Positions 37,489 through 46,006 of a stretch of DNA of 64,000 bases are shown one piece after another. The position numbers and the translations under genes are program-made. Position 1 is the first letter of the stretch. Every line of letters begins with the position of its first letter. The DNA lies in contig JADCLS010000021.1 of NCBI GenBank assembly GCA_026702845.1, forward strand, positions 1-64,000, given 5' to 3'. This DNA comes from Candidatus Heimdallarchaeota archaeon (GTDB taxonomy: Archaea > Asgardarchaeota > Heimdallarchaeia > Heimdallarchaeales > Kariarchaeaceae). The notes below the pieces were generated by a model. It saw only the letters and a program-made list of their open reading frames with translations, had not been told where the DNA came from and searched no databases.

Positions 37489-38793
37489 ATGGATGACACT
37501 ATTGTCGAGAGCCAGACTGTAGATGAGGAACAATTGAGTATTGAAGAATTAATTACTACTCATACCTTTTCTCGACCAATAAATAAGGCCAGCATTAGCG
37601 TTGCAGCCCTGCAGACGAATGCATTGTCATTGATAGAAATGTTTACGCAGTATCTGGCAATAATGAGAGGATCAACTGGTGTTATTCAAGGACTAATAGT
37701 TTCAGTGCGACAGTTAGGTACGGCATTACTCCAGCCATTCTGGGGCTATCTCTCCGATACATATGGAAGACGAAGGTTCATGGCCATCGGATTACTTATT
37801 ATTGCCTTCATGGGAGTCTTACTACCGATCATGCCAACAGCTGAACTTGTACTCCTCTTAGTAGCAATACAGGCTATGTTTGGCACCATGATCACCCCCT
37901 CCTATAATGCATGGATTGGTGATAGAACAAATGTAGGTGATCGAGCACGAATCTATGGAACATTATCGATGATCGGAGTATGGAGTGGAGTGGTTGTGAA
38001 TCTTGGAATTAGTTTCTATATGGATTTCAAAGATCCTGATCTCCAAAATGTGGAAACATTGCGATTTCCAATGAATTTGGCAGCAATATTTGCGATTTGT
38101 GGATCAATTGCCGTTTTCTTCCTCTCAGCAGAAAGACAAGTGAAGTTAAAATTCAGGAGTACCCAATCAAGATACAAAAAGATCATCACCCATTTTCGAC
38201 TGCTAAATGATAAATTTAAACGTTTACTGCTAGTTGAAGGAACCTTCTATTTTGCTTGGGCTGCAGCCTGGCCATTATTCTCCTATGCACAGTTTGATGT
38301 TGCCAAATCATGGCTAGACATAGCAGTATATGCATTATTCTCTTCAATACCTGCAGGATTTTCCTACTTCTATGGAGGAAAGCTAGCTGATAGAATTGGG
38401 TACAGAAAGATTTTAAGAATTACTAGACCCGTTCTTATCCTTCCCCCTATTACAGCATCTTTGGCAGTGTACTATAACTCTGTATATTTCATCTGGATGG
38501 GGCAGTTACTGGTAGGATCTACTCTAGGTGCGGCCACAGTATCTATAAATAGTCTAATTATGGAATATTCTGGTGAGAATCAGCGAGCATCCTACTTATC
38601 AATCCATTTAATGGTCGTAGGGATTATTGGTTTTCTATCCTCTACCATTACAGGATTATTACTGCAATTATTTTCAGGTAATAGCAGACCATCAGATCAA
38701 GTACTCATTTCGTTGCTTGTTGGTGTCTCGATTATGAGATTCTTTGCTCAATTTGGGTATTACTTTCTGCCTAAACCAGACTCAATAACTTGA
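37489..38793 (+). CDS. MFS transporter
   Basis: The 434-residue protein has an N-terminal acidic tail (1-30) and about twelve TM helices. The MFS motif A appears as GYLSDTYGRRRF at about 85-96 and a degenerate copy as GGKLADRIGYRK in the second half. Proton- or ion-coupled export or uptake of a small solute is expected; the substrate cannot be told. The gene precedes a HAD phosphatase by 54 bases. Confidence 0.92.
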   Translation: MDDTIVESQTVDEEQLSIEELITTHTFSRPINKASISVAALQTNALSLIEMFTQYLAIMRGSTGVIQGLIVSVRQLGTALLQPFWGYLSDTYGRRRFMAIGLLIIAFMGVLLPIMPTAELVLLLVAIQAMFGTMITPSYNAWIGDRTNVGDRARIYGTLSMIGVWSGVVVNLGISFYMDFKDPDLQNVETLRFPMNLAAIFAICGSIAVFFLSAERQVKLKFRSTQSRYKKIITHFRLLNDKFKRLLLVEGTFYFAWAAAWPLFSYAQFDVAKSWLDIAVYALFSSIPAGFSYFYGGKLADRIGYRKILRITRPVLILPPITASLAVYYNSVYFIWMGQLLVGSTLGAATVSINSLIMEYSGENQRASYLSIHLMVVGIIGFLSSTITGLLLQLFSGNSRPSDQVLISLLVGVSIMRFFAQFGYYFLPKPDSIT

Positions 38794-38847
38794 CGAAGAA
38801 AGCTTACTCAAATGCTAGATATTAATAGGTGGATAATCAGCAGATAA

Positions 38848-39540
38848 ATGATGAACCTTGAAATTACTATGGTATCTGGCGAGAAGAAACAGATGAATGT
38901 AAAAGGTATCTTATTTGATCTTGATGGAACATTAATAGATTCTCTTGACCTACACATTGAGAGTTTTCAGTGGATTTTGGAGAGGTTAGGCAAGACAGTC
39001 CCGACAGATGATTTGGAGAAATTGATGGGCTTAACACCACAAGATATCATTGGTAAGTATTTTGCAGATCTACCACGAGAGATCCTCCTGGATGCTGCTA
39101 ATATCAAGGAAAATTACTTGGGGATGATTATTCAACAAGTTTATGTATACCCAGGTATTGCATTATTCCTCAAGAAATTGGGGGAAAGAGGGATAAAACG
39201 GGTGGTGATTTCCAGCACTCACAAAAAACTAGTGAAAAAACTACTAGAAAAGGCAGACCTATTGCAGTATATTGATGATATTGTCAGCGGAGATGAGGTA
39301 ATCAATGGTAAACCTGATCCGGAGCCATTTTTACTGGGGAAGAATAAGTTAGGATTGCAAGTAACTGAGGTTATAGGCATTGGTGATAGTATTCACGATG
39401 CAGAATCATGTAGAGCTGGAGGCATCAGCTTCCTGGGGATCTTAACTGGTAAGACTTCCCGAGAGAAATTTATTTCTCATGGATTTCATGATGTTATTTC
39501 CAATATTGATGGAATTACTATAATTGAAAATCAAGATTAA
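38848..39540 (+). CDS. HAD-superfamily phosphatase (phosphoglycolate/beta-PGM type)
   Basis: The 230-residue hydrolase has catalytic DLDGT (Asp 24 nucleophile, Asp 26 acid/base), motif II near VISSTHKKL, Lys in GKPDPEPF, and motif III GIGDSIHDAESC. Residues 28-95 make the alpha-helical cap of subfamily I. Such enzymes hydrolyse phosphoglycolate or similar sugar phosphates. A TATA-like GATATTAATAG about 27 bases upstream favours the start at the paired ATGs; a start at the later M16 would also give a complete domain. Confidence 0.9.
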   Translation: MMNLEITMVSGEKKQMNVKGILFDLDGTLIDSLDLHIESFQWILERLGKTVPTDDLEKLMGLTPQDIIGKYFADLPREILLDAANIKENYLGMIIQQVYVYPGIALFLKKLGERGIKRVVISSTHKKLVKKLLEKADLLQYIDDIVSGDEVINGKPDPEPFLLGKNKLGLQVTEVIGIGDSIHDAESCRAGGISFLGILTGKTSREKFISHGFHDVISNIDGITIIENQD

Positions 39541-39642
39541 CCCATGGGTGTATGCCCTACACTTCGCCTATAGAACCTTCACCATGACTGTCACGTTTAC
39601 TTATATATACTTTGACACATATATTGTATAGAGGTAATTACT

Positions 39643-39897
39643 ATGTGTGAAGATGAATACCACTTTGAACAATTCGGCGAGAACCTCGCTAAAATGATTA
39701 ACACCACCATCAAAAATAGTATGAAGATGGCGTTTAAAATGCCTAAAGTCAAGATACATGTACCAGATTTCAGTCATTTTGAGGATATGGATTGTAATTT
39801 AGGGGATCTTGGTGAACAAATCGGAGAAACCATTGAGTGTGTCATGGAAACCGTTGAAGAAATTCTAGAATCAGTTTTTGATCAATTCGATGATTAA
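39643..39897 (+). CDS. Small acidic protein
   Basis: The 84-residue acidic protein has its own TATA (TTATATATAC at about 39599-39609) and a GAGGT Shine-Dalgarno site before ATG, so it is a good gene. The sequence has an amphipathic helix near residues 10-30 and a second, strongly acidic one (about 53-82), with a central short basic/beta stretch. Two Cys (51, 62) are present. The family is not recognised; a protein partner or coiled-coil role is possible. Confidence 0.65.
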   Translation: MCEDEYHFEQFGENLAKMINTTIKNSMKMAFKMPKVKIHVPDFSHFEDMDCNLGDLGEQIGETIECVMETVEEILESVFDQFDD

Positions 39898-40077
39898 TAT
39901 CGGGATGCTGTATTACTCAAGTAGAGATCACAAATGGCTTGTATATTTTCTGGAATTATGAAGTCCGTGTTCTAGTTCAACTGTAACTAGATCATATCAT
40001 TACAAGAAATCAAGTTTTACATCTTTAATTCTTTGATTTCCCATAATGTATTTATTAACACAAGCAACTGAGATATT

Positions 40078-41022
40078 ATGGATGGTAATACATCCTCTTC
40101 TCGGGCTGAAAATGAGCAGGATACATACAAGGATCATTCAGATTATTATTATCTAATCATTGGCTCTTTAATACTTATTATGCCCTTGATTCTCATTAGG
40201 ATTCTTACTGATACAGATGATTTATTCACTGATACAACATTTGCCAGCGATGGATTTGTGTTTATCGCCAGTACAGGAATTCTAACAAGGCTATTGTTGA
40301 GAAGTTCATTACGAGTGACAGTACGAGCTGGGATTAGAGGGGGATTGAGAGCAAGTGGGAGAACTGCAATTAGGAGTGCAATTAAGGATAGGAGTAGAAT
40401 CCTTGGTAAATCATTTCTTGCGAGATATTCTAAAAGGTTATTCTCAGAGGAACAATACTCTCAATCATTACAGGAGAATCTCATCAAGCTGGTGTTTACC
40501 ATGATTACTCTTGTTGGTTCATTTATGATGGTTACATATTTTTATGAAGGAAAAATTTACTTCTTGACAAGTTTAATTGTACTTATCCCAATTGGTATAA
40601 TCTTCTTATTCGAATATATTATATCTGAACGAATCAAAGCTGATTACAATTTCTATTTCACCTTTGATGGTCTAATTCTTCAACTGATTTTTTCTTTGGG
40701 GATGTCATTTATCCCACTGGCTAATGATACCTTCATTGACGAGGATAAGGAGAAGAAGGCTTATGTATCAATTGGTGGCTGGCTGGGAATATTGATTCTC
40801 TCAGTGATTTCGATACTTATGTTTAATTTTACTGGATTGGAATTTTTTGACTGGTTACGCAATTTCAGCCTCCTATTTCTCCTTGTTATCTCGATACCTA
40901 TTGATCCCCTGGAGGGAAAGGATATCTACGATTGGAAACCTTGGTTTGGTGTTATGGTCCTAGCCATTTCTTTGATTCTCAGTCTTTTTTTCATTGGAGA
41001 AGAATTCTCTTTGTATATCTGA
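40078..41022 (+). CDS. Membrane protein with Arg-rich loop
   Basis: The 314-residue protein has about seven TM helices and an unusually Arg-rich loop (about 75-115, GIRGGLRASGRTAIRSAIKDRSRILGKSF). Its C-terminal SIPIDPLEGKDIYDWKPW is reminiscent of the PxPPLDG-type segment of M50-like membrane proteins, but there is no HExxH, so it is not an active site-2 protease. The next gene begins nine bases later behind AGGTGA, so the pair forms an operon. Confidence 0.65.
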   Translation: MDGNTSSSRAENEQDTYKDHSDYYYLIIGSLILIMPLILIRILTDTDDLFTDTTFASDGFVFIASTGILTRLLLRSSLRVTVRAGIRGGLRASGRTAIRSAIKDRSRILGKSFLARYSKRLFSEEQYSQSLQENLIKLVFTMITLVGSFMMVTYFYEGKIYFLTSLIVLIPIGIIFLFEYIISERIKADYNFYFTFDGLILQLIFSLGMSFIPLANDTFIDEDKEKKAYVSIGGWLGILILSVISILMFNFTGLEFFDWLRNFSLLFLLVISIPIDPLEGKDIYDWKPWFGVMVLAISLILSLFFIGEEFSLYI

Positions 41023-41031
41023 GGTGATCTA

Positions 41032-41880
41032 ATGGAAGATGAGAAGGTTTCAATAAAAAGGAATAGATCCACAGTATCCATCGGGCTACCTGTAGTTATG
41101 ATTATGATCTGGGCGATTGCATACCAGTTACTCATATTGGATATTGGAATTATTCAGCTGGTACCCAATTTTGTGAATTTCTTTACCAGCCTCTTGACAG
41201 ATGGTTTTCTGATAGTTGCCATAGGTATAATGTTAGTGGGTATTTATGCCATTTTCATCACCTATTTCGAATTTCTCAGTGATCCATTTGGTTTCTCCAA
41301 AATGGAACAAATATGGAGATCTGAAGCTGGAAATTTCAGCATCAGACGTTTCGTGATGAAAGTGCATGACATCGACAAGATGAATAATCCAACCTCTCCT
41401 ATACCCTCCTCGACTAAATCTGTCTTGATTTCTCTGATTCTGTACTATTTTGTAAATTTCACAGCATATTTTATCTTGATTGAGATTTTTTTCCTTGAGA
41501 TATTTGGTGCTGCTGGACAATTAGATACATTTTCCACAGAAAACGAGATTTTCTTGCCAATTATCGTTGCAGCCATCCCAATTGGTCTGAGGATCACAGC
41601 ACTTGCAGGATGGCATCATGTGGAGAAGTATGCTGAGATGCTTACTGAATTGATCTACTTCTTCCTGTTACTAGGTATGTTATCAACCATATTTGAGACA
41701 AGTATTGCATCATTTGCAGATTTATTACGTGAAACTGGAGGCATTGGAAGGTTTATGGCACTTCTTCTCTATCTTGCCATCCTACCGATCATATTTGAGA
41801 TCACATACTGGTTGAACATCCAAAGAAAGGAGCAAGAAGTCAATGATTCCTTGGAGGATCAACCCATGGAATCTGAATAA
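41032..41880 (+). CDS. Polytopic membrane protein, operon partner
   Basis: The 282-residue protein has about six TM helices (about 17-38, 58-80, 125-150, 165-190, 207-228, 238-258), a charged cytosolic loop (about 85-115) and a charged tail ending QPMESE. AGGTGA four bases before ATG, and nine bases after the previous gene's stop, show co-translation. The family is not recognised. It probably works with the Arg-rich-loop protein. Confidence 0.7.
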   Translation: MEDEKVSIKRNRSTVSIGLPVVMIMIWAIAYQLLILDIGIIQLVPNFVNFFTSLLTDGFLIVAIGIMLVGIYAIFITYFEFLSDPFGFSKMEQIWRSEAGNFSIRRFVMKVHDIDKMNNPTSPIPSSTKSVLISLILYYFVNFTAYFILIEIFFLEIFGAAGQLDTFSTENEIFLPIIVAAIPIGLRITALAGWHHVEKYAEMLTELIYFFLLLGMLSTIFETSIASFADLLRETGGIGRFMALLLYLAILPIIFEITYWLNIQRKEQEVNDSLEDQPMESE

Positions 41881-42014
41881 GAAGATGATGAGTTTGTTTT
41901 TGAAAATTGCGCATAATTGAGGCTAAATGAAAATGTATAGATTTCCAGTGAAGATATATCAAAATTGACCATTCGTGCTAGTACCTATTTATTTTAGAGA
42001 TCAATCAGTTAAAT

Positions 42015-42323
42015 ATGCGATACAGAGAAGCTCAAGTTGAAGATATTCCAGATATAATTTCCTTATGGAAGATTTATTTCTCCAATAGTGAACTTTCCAA
42101 TAATTACGAGATTACTAAAAGTGAGGAGAAAAATTATAATAAAGAACTACGAGATCATATCCGCAACCCCAGAGGTATAGTATTGATTGCTGAGAAAGAT
42201 GATCTCAGAGGATATACCTTTGCACATATCAAAAACCGTGGTCCTGTATTTCCAGATAGATTCTATGGTTATCTGGTAGATATCGTGATCCATCCCGACT
42301 ATGTATTTCGATTTTTTATTTAA
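42015..42323 (+). pseudogene. Truncated GNAT acetyltransferase
   Basis: This 102-residue frame is the first half of a GNAT: YREAQVEDIPDIISLWKIYF, then IVLIAEKDDLRGYTFAHI and YLVDIVIHPDY, the strand just before the acetyl-CoA loop. Right there the sequence turns into VFRFFI and stops, so the R/Q-x-x-G-x-G/A loop and the second half are missing. A TPR-like gene begins 25 bases later. It is probably an inactive remnant left by a deletion, though a very short stable product cannot be excluded. Confidence 0.65.
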
Positions 42324-42348
42324 AAACTAAATCACTCTTCAATTGATA

Positions 42349-42648
42349 ATGAATATTATTCATCAGTTTAATGAAGGATTGCAATGTATCACCAGGCAAG
42401 ATTATGATCAAGCTATAGATCACTTCACTGAATGTGTTAATGAGGAACCAGATCTTGTTTCAGCACATATGCATCTTGTTGATAGTTACTGGGAAAAAGG
42501 AGTGATCATGGAAAAACACTTGAATGTTTTATTCGAATACATCCCCATGGAAAAACTGGATAAGAAGTATATTGAACTAAAAATCAAATGCCTTAAGGAT
42601 AGGGGAGCACTAGACATTATTAATTACTTACAGACATATATCCTTTAA
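42349..42648 (+). CDS. Small TPR protein
   Basis: The 99-residue protein starts at ATG 42349 (the TTG two codons earlier is less likely). It holds one clear TPR (FNEGLQCITRQDYDQAIDHFTECVNEEPDLVSAH...) and the helices of a partial second. TPRs bind other proteins. It lies just downstream of the truncated GNAT, and its end overlaps a convergent minus-strand gene by four bases. It may be a short scaffold or a leftover of a longer TPR gene. Confidence 0.5.
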   Translation: MNIIHQFNEGLQCITRQDYDQAIDHFTECVNEEPDLVSAHMHLVDSYWEKGVIMEKHLNVLFEYIPMEKLDKKYIELKIKCLKDRGALDIINYLQTYIL

Positions 42649-42992
42649 TTACACTTCAGCAGTTCCTTCTGATAGGAAATAGACCGATATTCAATTCTTT
42701 TTAGAGATAAGTACAAAGACTCTCTTGGTATTTGTGAATTAAATCGTGATTTGGTGGAATAGTAAACCTTCAGCATATGAATGATGTCTAGACAAAGTAA
42801 TCGGAGGAAGGAAAACACATATTCCATTGCAGGATCGATATTATTTACAAATAATTCTGGATATTTCTCTCCATCACGTTCCATCCTTTCTTCAACCATT
42901 ATTTTCTCTTGATATGATACTACCTCAATCTCATAAAGCTCGTTAAGTATCAAAATGCTCTGAGGAATGATTTCTGTTAGTTGAAGTTGCAT
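42645..42992 (-). CDS. Helical hypothetical protein
   Basis: A 115-residue, mostly helical protein with a hydrophobic helix near 58-75 (MEYVFSFLRLLCLDIIHMLKVYY) flanked by charged stretches, perhaps HEPN-like in outline but without the R-x4-6-H motif. The ATG at 42992 is the likely start. The family is not recognised. It overlaps the TPR gene tail to tail by four bases. Confidence 0.5.
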   Translation of the reverse strand: MQLQLTEIIPQSILILNELYEIEVVSYQEKIMVEERMERDGEKYPELFVNNIDPAMEYVFSFLRLLCLDIIHMLKVYYSTKSRFNSQIPRESLYLSLKRIEYRSISYQKELLKCN

Positions 42993-43096
42993 CCATGGGG
43001 AATCAAGTTCAGAACTATATTAAATTAAGCCATAGGAGTACATGAAGTCGAATAATTTTATGAATAATTTTATCAAGGTTAAAGGTAGCCTAATGT

Positions 43097-43957
43097 TCAA
43101 AATCTAATAGTCACAGGTCCACTTGCGGTAAAAGTGGTCATCCTCTTGGAATGGGCCAATTCGTACTCCTCCTCCCAGCATTCCTGCTCTCTTTTCTGAT
43201 ATATTAGCTCCTTCTCACCATCCTTGTACACCTTCCCACCAATGGCACCATTGATCGCAATATGTGACTTCAACAATCCTAGAATTAGCACCACCATCTG
43301 CTCATCAGTCCAGTTATCAGAAATAGATGCCTGTTGGATGTAGCAGAAATTGGCCTTAGATGCTTTACCAGGTATTCCAGCACCTGAGTAATGACCTTTG
43401 GTGAAACGACCGATCACAGTTACTTCAGGTAGATCTGTAATTTTATCCAGATTATTCACGGCCCAGATCTCAGAGTAGTTGGTGAGGTAATTGAGTTCAA
43501 ATCCATCACAATCCTGTGTTTTGTGTTCCGCTGCATTGATAAGTCTTGACAGGGCATAGCCCTCATGAACATCTTGTCCATAATATCTCAATTTGATATT
43601 CTGTTTATATGCAGTCTTGATGAAGCTTGTACCAATATCTTCAACTGCTGCAAATATAGCCTTCATTCTATCCATGGTTTTGTAATTTCTCAGAGTATGT
43701 ATGAGGAAATTGGCTTGAGTGCCTCCCAGTTTCTTTAGTATAGCTGCAAATCTAAGAGAGAATTTAGCTCCTTCCATGTAACCCACAGTCATATCTGAGG
43801 ATGTGTTTCCAGATCTATGTCCATCAAGGATAAGATAGGGAGAGAGATGTTTGAGTTCCATCAGATCCTCAATACTCATACCCAATTTATCCAGGGTCTC
43901 GAGGAGAAATAGCTTGAATGTCTCCTCCTTCTTGTCTACAAAAGTAATTTTTGACAT
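43097..43957 (-). CDS. Divergent cis-prenyltransferase (UPP synthase-like)
   Basis: The 286-residue protein follows the order of undecaprenyl diphosphate synthases: YLILDGHRSG (catalytic-type Asp 45, cf. MDGNGRW), the GYMEGAKFSLRFAAILKKLG helix, NFLIHTLRNYKTMDR (cf. YAFSSENWNRP), IKLRYYGQ, GFELNYLTNYSEIW (cf. LNIAANYGGRW) and TVIGRFTKG...SKANF (cf. IRTGGEHRISNFLLW). Cis-prenyltransferases make long polyprenyl carriers for glycan assembly. Several catalytic positions differ (the SEN and R-x-S motifs), so activity is uncertain. HMG-CoA synthase lies 2.3 kb away, but not in an operon. Confidence 0.55.
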   Translation of the reverse strand: MSKITFVDKKEETFKLFLLETLDKLGMSIEDLMELKHLSPYLILDGHRSGNTSSDMTVGYMEGAKFSLRFAAILKKLGGTQANFLIHTLRNYKTMDRMKAIFAAVEDIGTSFIKTAYKQNIKLRYYGQDVHEGYALSRLINAAEHKTQDCDGFELNYLTNYSEIWAVNNLDKITDLPEVTVIGRFTKGHYSGAGIPGKASKANFCYIQQASISDNWTDEQMVVLILGLLKSHIAINGAIGGKVYKDGEKELIYQKREQECWEEEYELAHSKRMTTFTASGPVTIRF

Positions 43958-44333
43958 CTACGAAATATACAGTAGTTTTTATATTTAAACAAAAAAATTT
44001 GCTAGTGAGTTTAGATTTGAAAAATAGGACCTATAATAAGTGATTATTAGGATATTGTTTTGAAATATGATAAAAGTAAGAGAACTACTATTATAATTAC
44101 GATTAATGAAAGTATGATAAGCCAATCTTTATTGGTTTCTACCTTGATATCTGTCTCAACCTCTCTATCAAAATGTATGTTGATGATCTTGTTCCTGTAA
44201 AATTCAACTGTCGCACCATATGAGATCTCCGAGGAACTATTAACCACATCCACAACTAAGTAAAGGTTACCTTCAGAACCATTCCCACCTTGATTTGGAA
44301 ATGAATATGTAATTGTTCTCTGGAATACTGTAT

Positions 44334-44340
44334 ATCCATG
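44334..44340. repeat. Left 7-bp target-site duplication (ATCCATG)
   Basis: ATCCATG here and at 44749-44755 bound the inserted element exactly; the flanking bases differ. This is the expected footprint of a cut-and-paste or copy-in insertion. Confidence 0.8.
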
Positions 44341-44748
44341 ATCTATTTTCTGACAAAATATTTTGTTTTGCCTGTTAGTTCATTCTAACCAGTTGTCGCC
44401 AACACTCAATCGAGTTGTTTAGAATGTTGTACTAAAGTACGGTTCCTATGTCCCACTACTCGAGATGGGGCTTCCAGGCTTTCTGGCAGATCATCCGCTA
44501 ACTTACGTTGCATTTACCAGTCGTTCTTTCGAACTTATAGACTTCTCTTGCGAGCTTTTGGAATCTTAATCGCTTTTCCGTACTCTAGGAGTGACAGGGA
44601 AGAAGTTTCCTAGTCCATTATCCTCCAATCATTCGATTTAGAGGATGAAATAAATATTCATTCAGTTATATAAATTTCTGAAGTTAATTTACATTCTTCT
44701 ATATTCTATCAGCTTGAAAATGTGATCTTAATATTTTGTCAAATTTTA
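44341..44748. mobile_element. 408-bp non-coding element with inverted repeats and target duplication
   Basis: Perfect 12-bp inverted repeats TGACAAAATATT (44351-44362) and AATATTTTGTCA (44730-44741) lie about 7-10 bases inside each end, and ATCCATG is duplicated at both borders. Excision restores the host gene frame. The element encodes no protein of note, so it is non-autonomous (MITE-like). Its interior (about 44390-44620) is richer in GC than its surroundings and folds into many hairpins on the minus strand, and it contains a minus-strand TATA (44667-44674). A 39-bp relative of its left end is at 8582-8620. The transposase that moved it is not in the window. Confidence 0.8.
44350..44644 (-). 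ncRNA. Candidate structured RNA carried by the element
   Basis: Read on the minus strand, stems are: CCUCUAA/UUGGAGG (44638-44644 with 44622-44628); 6 bp (44608-44613 with 44585-44590); GUUC-GAAA-GAAC (44523-44534); CUC-GCAA-GAG (44545-44554); CCAG/CUGG (44474-44486); CCCA/UGGG (44452-44469); ACUC/GAGU (44404-44415); GUUAG/CUAAC (44374-44389); and a long-range 7-bp helix AGUACGG/CCGUACU (44578-44584 with 44436-44442). Two GNRA loops appear only in this strand. A TATA at 44667-44674 places a start near 44643. It has no match to RNase P, SRP, tRNA or group I/II cores that I can see. Confidence 0.5.
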
Positions 44749-44755
44749 ATCCATG
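44749..44755. repeat. Right 7-bp target-site duplication (ATCCATG)
   Basis: This is the second copy of the duplicated target. It belongs to the host gene's CAT-GGA codons on the minus strand, in the same frame as the left copy. Confidence 0.8.
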
Positions 44756-45060
44756 TATTCCACTTCCATTTTGAGAAGGAAGAATGGTAGCATTGGTTAC
44801 ATCTCCTGTTGCATTGACTGTTGTTTCAATTGCATTATCTGCATCAATATCAAAAAATATTAGAAAATTGTATGAATACATAGGTGGGACTATTGGAAAA
44901 GGTAACTCAGAGATTACTAATTTTATATCCTTAATCTCAACACAAACAGGATCATCTGCATTGACAGGCAATGCAAGAAGCAATACGATTAACATAAGTT
45001 GAATAACTCTATTCATTCACATCAGATCCAAAATGAACATCATACTAAATCCCTTGCTCA

Positions 45061-45642
45061 TTAACTATCCTTGTATATTAGTTTGCTTTGATCAGTATTT
45101 TGCTGAACCTCAGTATTTATATGTATTCTCTTCGCAAAATTGGTCAATCCTTTGGGTAGTGCAATAGGTGTAATGATGAGTGATAGTATGCCAGAATTAT
45201 TGGTTTCAAATGCAAAGACCAGCACAATGACTAACTTAACAATAAATCTGAAGATAGTAGTGGGAGAAATATCTGAGAATACTTCCATCTCCTCCTTGGA
45301 TGGGATGATGTTAATGATGATGAAAAAGAAGAATATATAGATGAGTAGACTGATAGCAGTGTATTCTGCCAGCCAGATGATCCCCAGCATCAATAAACCC
45401 TCCACATATACAATGATGACAAAGGGTACTATAATTCTTGAGGAGATGAATACTTCAAAATTTTTCTCCTGGTTATAGATAGCTTCTACCACATAGATGA
45501 TAAAACTACGGACAAATCTAGCACTATCATCAAATGCCACTCGTATGGATTCTGGAACCAGCTGAAGAACAAATCTTAGAAACAGACCGAGAATAATATG
45601 AGTGGCATAAAGATCCAGATAATAGAGAATATTATAGATCAT
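45061..45642 (-). CDS. Membrane protein with six hydrophobic segments
   Basis: The 193-residue protein has about five to six TM helices and a charged C-terminal tail. The segment IINIIPSKEEMEVF in the middle is reminiscent of small membrane proteins with an N-x-x-P-S-K-E/D loop but I cannot name the family. Its ATG overlaps the stop of the upstream 97-residue gene (ATGA, 45639-45642), and the disrupted secreted gene starts 44 bases after its stop, so the three form one operon for a membrane or surface complex. Confidence 0.7.
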   Translation of the reverse strand: MIYNILYYLDLYATHIILGLFLRFVLQLVPESIRVAFDDSARFVRSFIIYVVEAIYNQEKNFEVFISSRIIVPFVIIVYVEGLLMLGIIWLAEYTAISLLIYIFFFFIIINIIPSKEEMEVFSDISPTTIFRFIVKLVIVLVFAFETNNSGILSLIITPIALPKGLTNFAKRIHINTEVQQNTDQSKLIYKDS

Positions 45643-45932
45643 TTTCTCACCTTGATACCTGTGGATCGAAAAGTGATCTCCACAGGTTCCTTAATGGTGG
45701 ATAATAGTCCAAAGGATGAAAGTTCAATAGTATCAACTTTGGTACACTGGATCTCAACAGTTTTTGATTTTCTGAGTAGATTGAGGATCATCATTACTCC
45801 TTTGACGAGGAGAACCAGGATAACTGCTATAATGGCTGAGATCACTGGGGTTAGCATATCAAGTAAGATTGACACCACATATTGCAGGAAGAAATAGGTG
45901 ATGGGTAATTGTATCTGTATTGGGATACTCAT
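45639..45932 (-). CDS. Small membrane protein, first of operon
   Basis: The 97-residue protein has one long or two short TM helices (about 12-50) and a basic, strand-rich tail (KSKTVEIQCTKVDTIELSSFG...) that probably faces the cytosol. It overlaps the next gene by four bases (ATGA). A minus-strand T-rich and TATA-like stretch lies at about 45957-45970. The family is not recognised. It may assemble with the following two operon products. Confidence 0.65.
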   Translation of the reverse strand: MSIPIQIQLPITYFFLQYVVSILLDMLTPVISAIIAVILVLLVKGVMMILNLLRKSKTVEIQCTKVDTIELSSFGLLSTIKEPVEITFRSTGIKVRK

Positions 45933-45974
45933 GGAAAAGGAGGATTATTGTTACTATAAAACTAAAAAAAATTT

Positions 45975-45985
45975 TTACTTAAATA
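45975..45985 (+). promoter_or_regulatory. TTACTTAAATA promoter element (46007 gene)
   Basis: An exact copy of an 11-base BRE/TATA-like motif, 32 bases before the ATG of the 50-residue frame at 46007. Four other exact copies lie within 4 kb. Confidence 0.55.
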
Positions 45986-46006
45986 TTATCACTTTATATT
46001 TTCTCC

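Larger units (their letters stand above)
44047..45016 (-). pseudogene. Secreted anchored protein gene split by a 408-bp insertion
   Basis: An N-terminal part (45016 down to about 44749) encodes a signal peptide (MNRVIQLMLIVLLLALPVNA) and a beta-rich ectodomain. A C-terminal part (44340 down to 44047) encodes the rest of the ectodomain and a TM anchor (LIILSLIVIIIVVLLLLSYF). Between them lies an insertion at 44341-44748 flanked by ATCCATG. Removing 44341-44755 joins ...GSGIHG to YTVFQRTITYSF... in one 184-codon frame with no stop. As it stands, translation stops at 44699. The genes upstream in the same direction encode two membrane proteins, so it was probably the last gene of that operon. Confidence 0.88.

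Noticed and set aside
40078..41022. M50 site-2 protease
   Set aside because: The PIDPLEG segment is suggestive, but no HExxH or second metal ligand is present.
44523..44534. GTTCGAAAGAAC looked like a tRNA T-arm
   Set aside because: The flanking bases cannot form acceptor, D or anticodon arms, and the unit is a simple 4-bp stem with a GAAA loop.
44350..44644. RNase P RNA, SRP RNA or group I/II intron
   Set aside because: The universal RNase P core (GAGGAAAGUC and matching 3' strand), the SRP GGAAGCAG/GUAA motifs and intron cores are absent. The 7-bp target duplication argues for DNA insertion, not RNA splicing.
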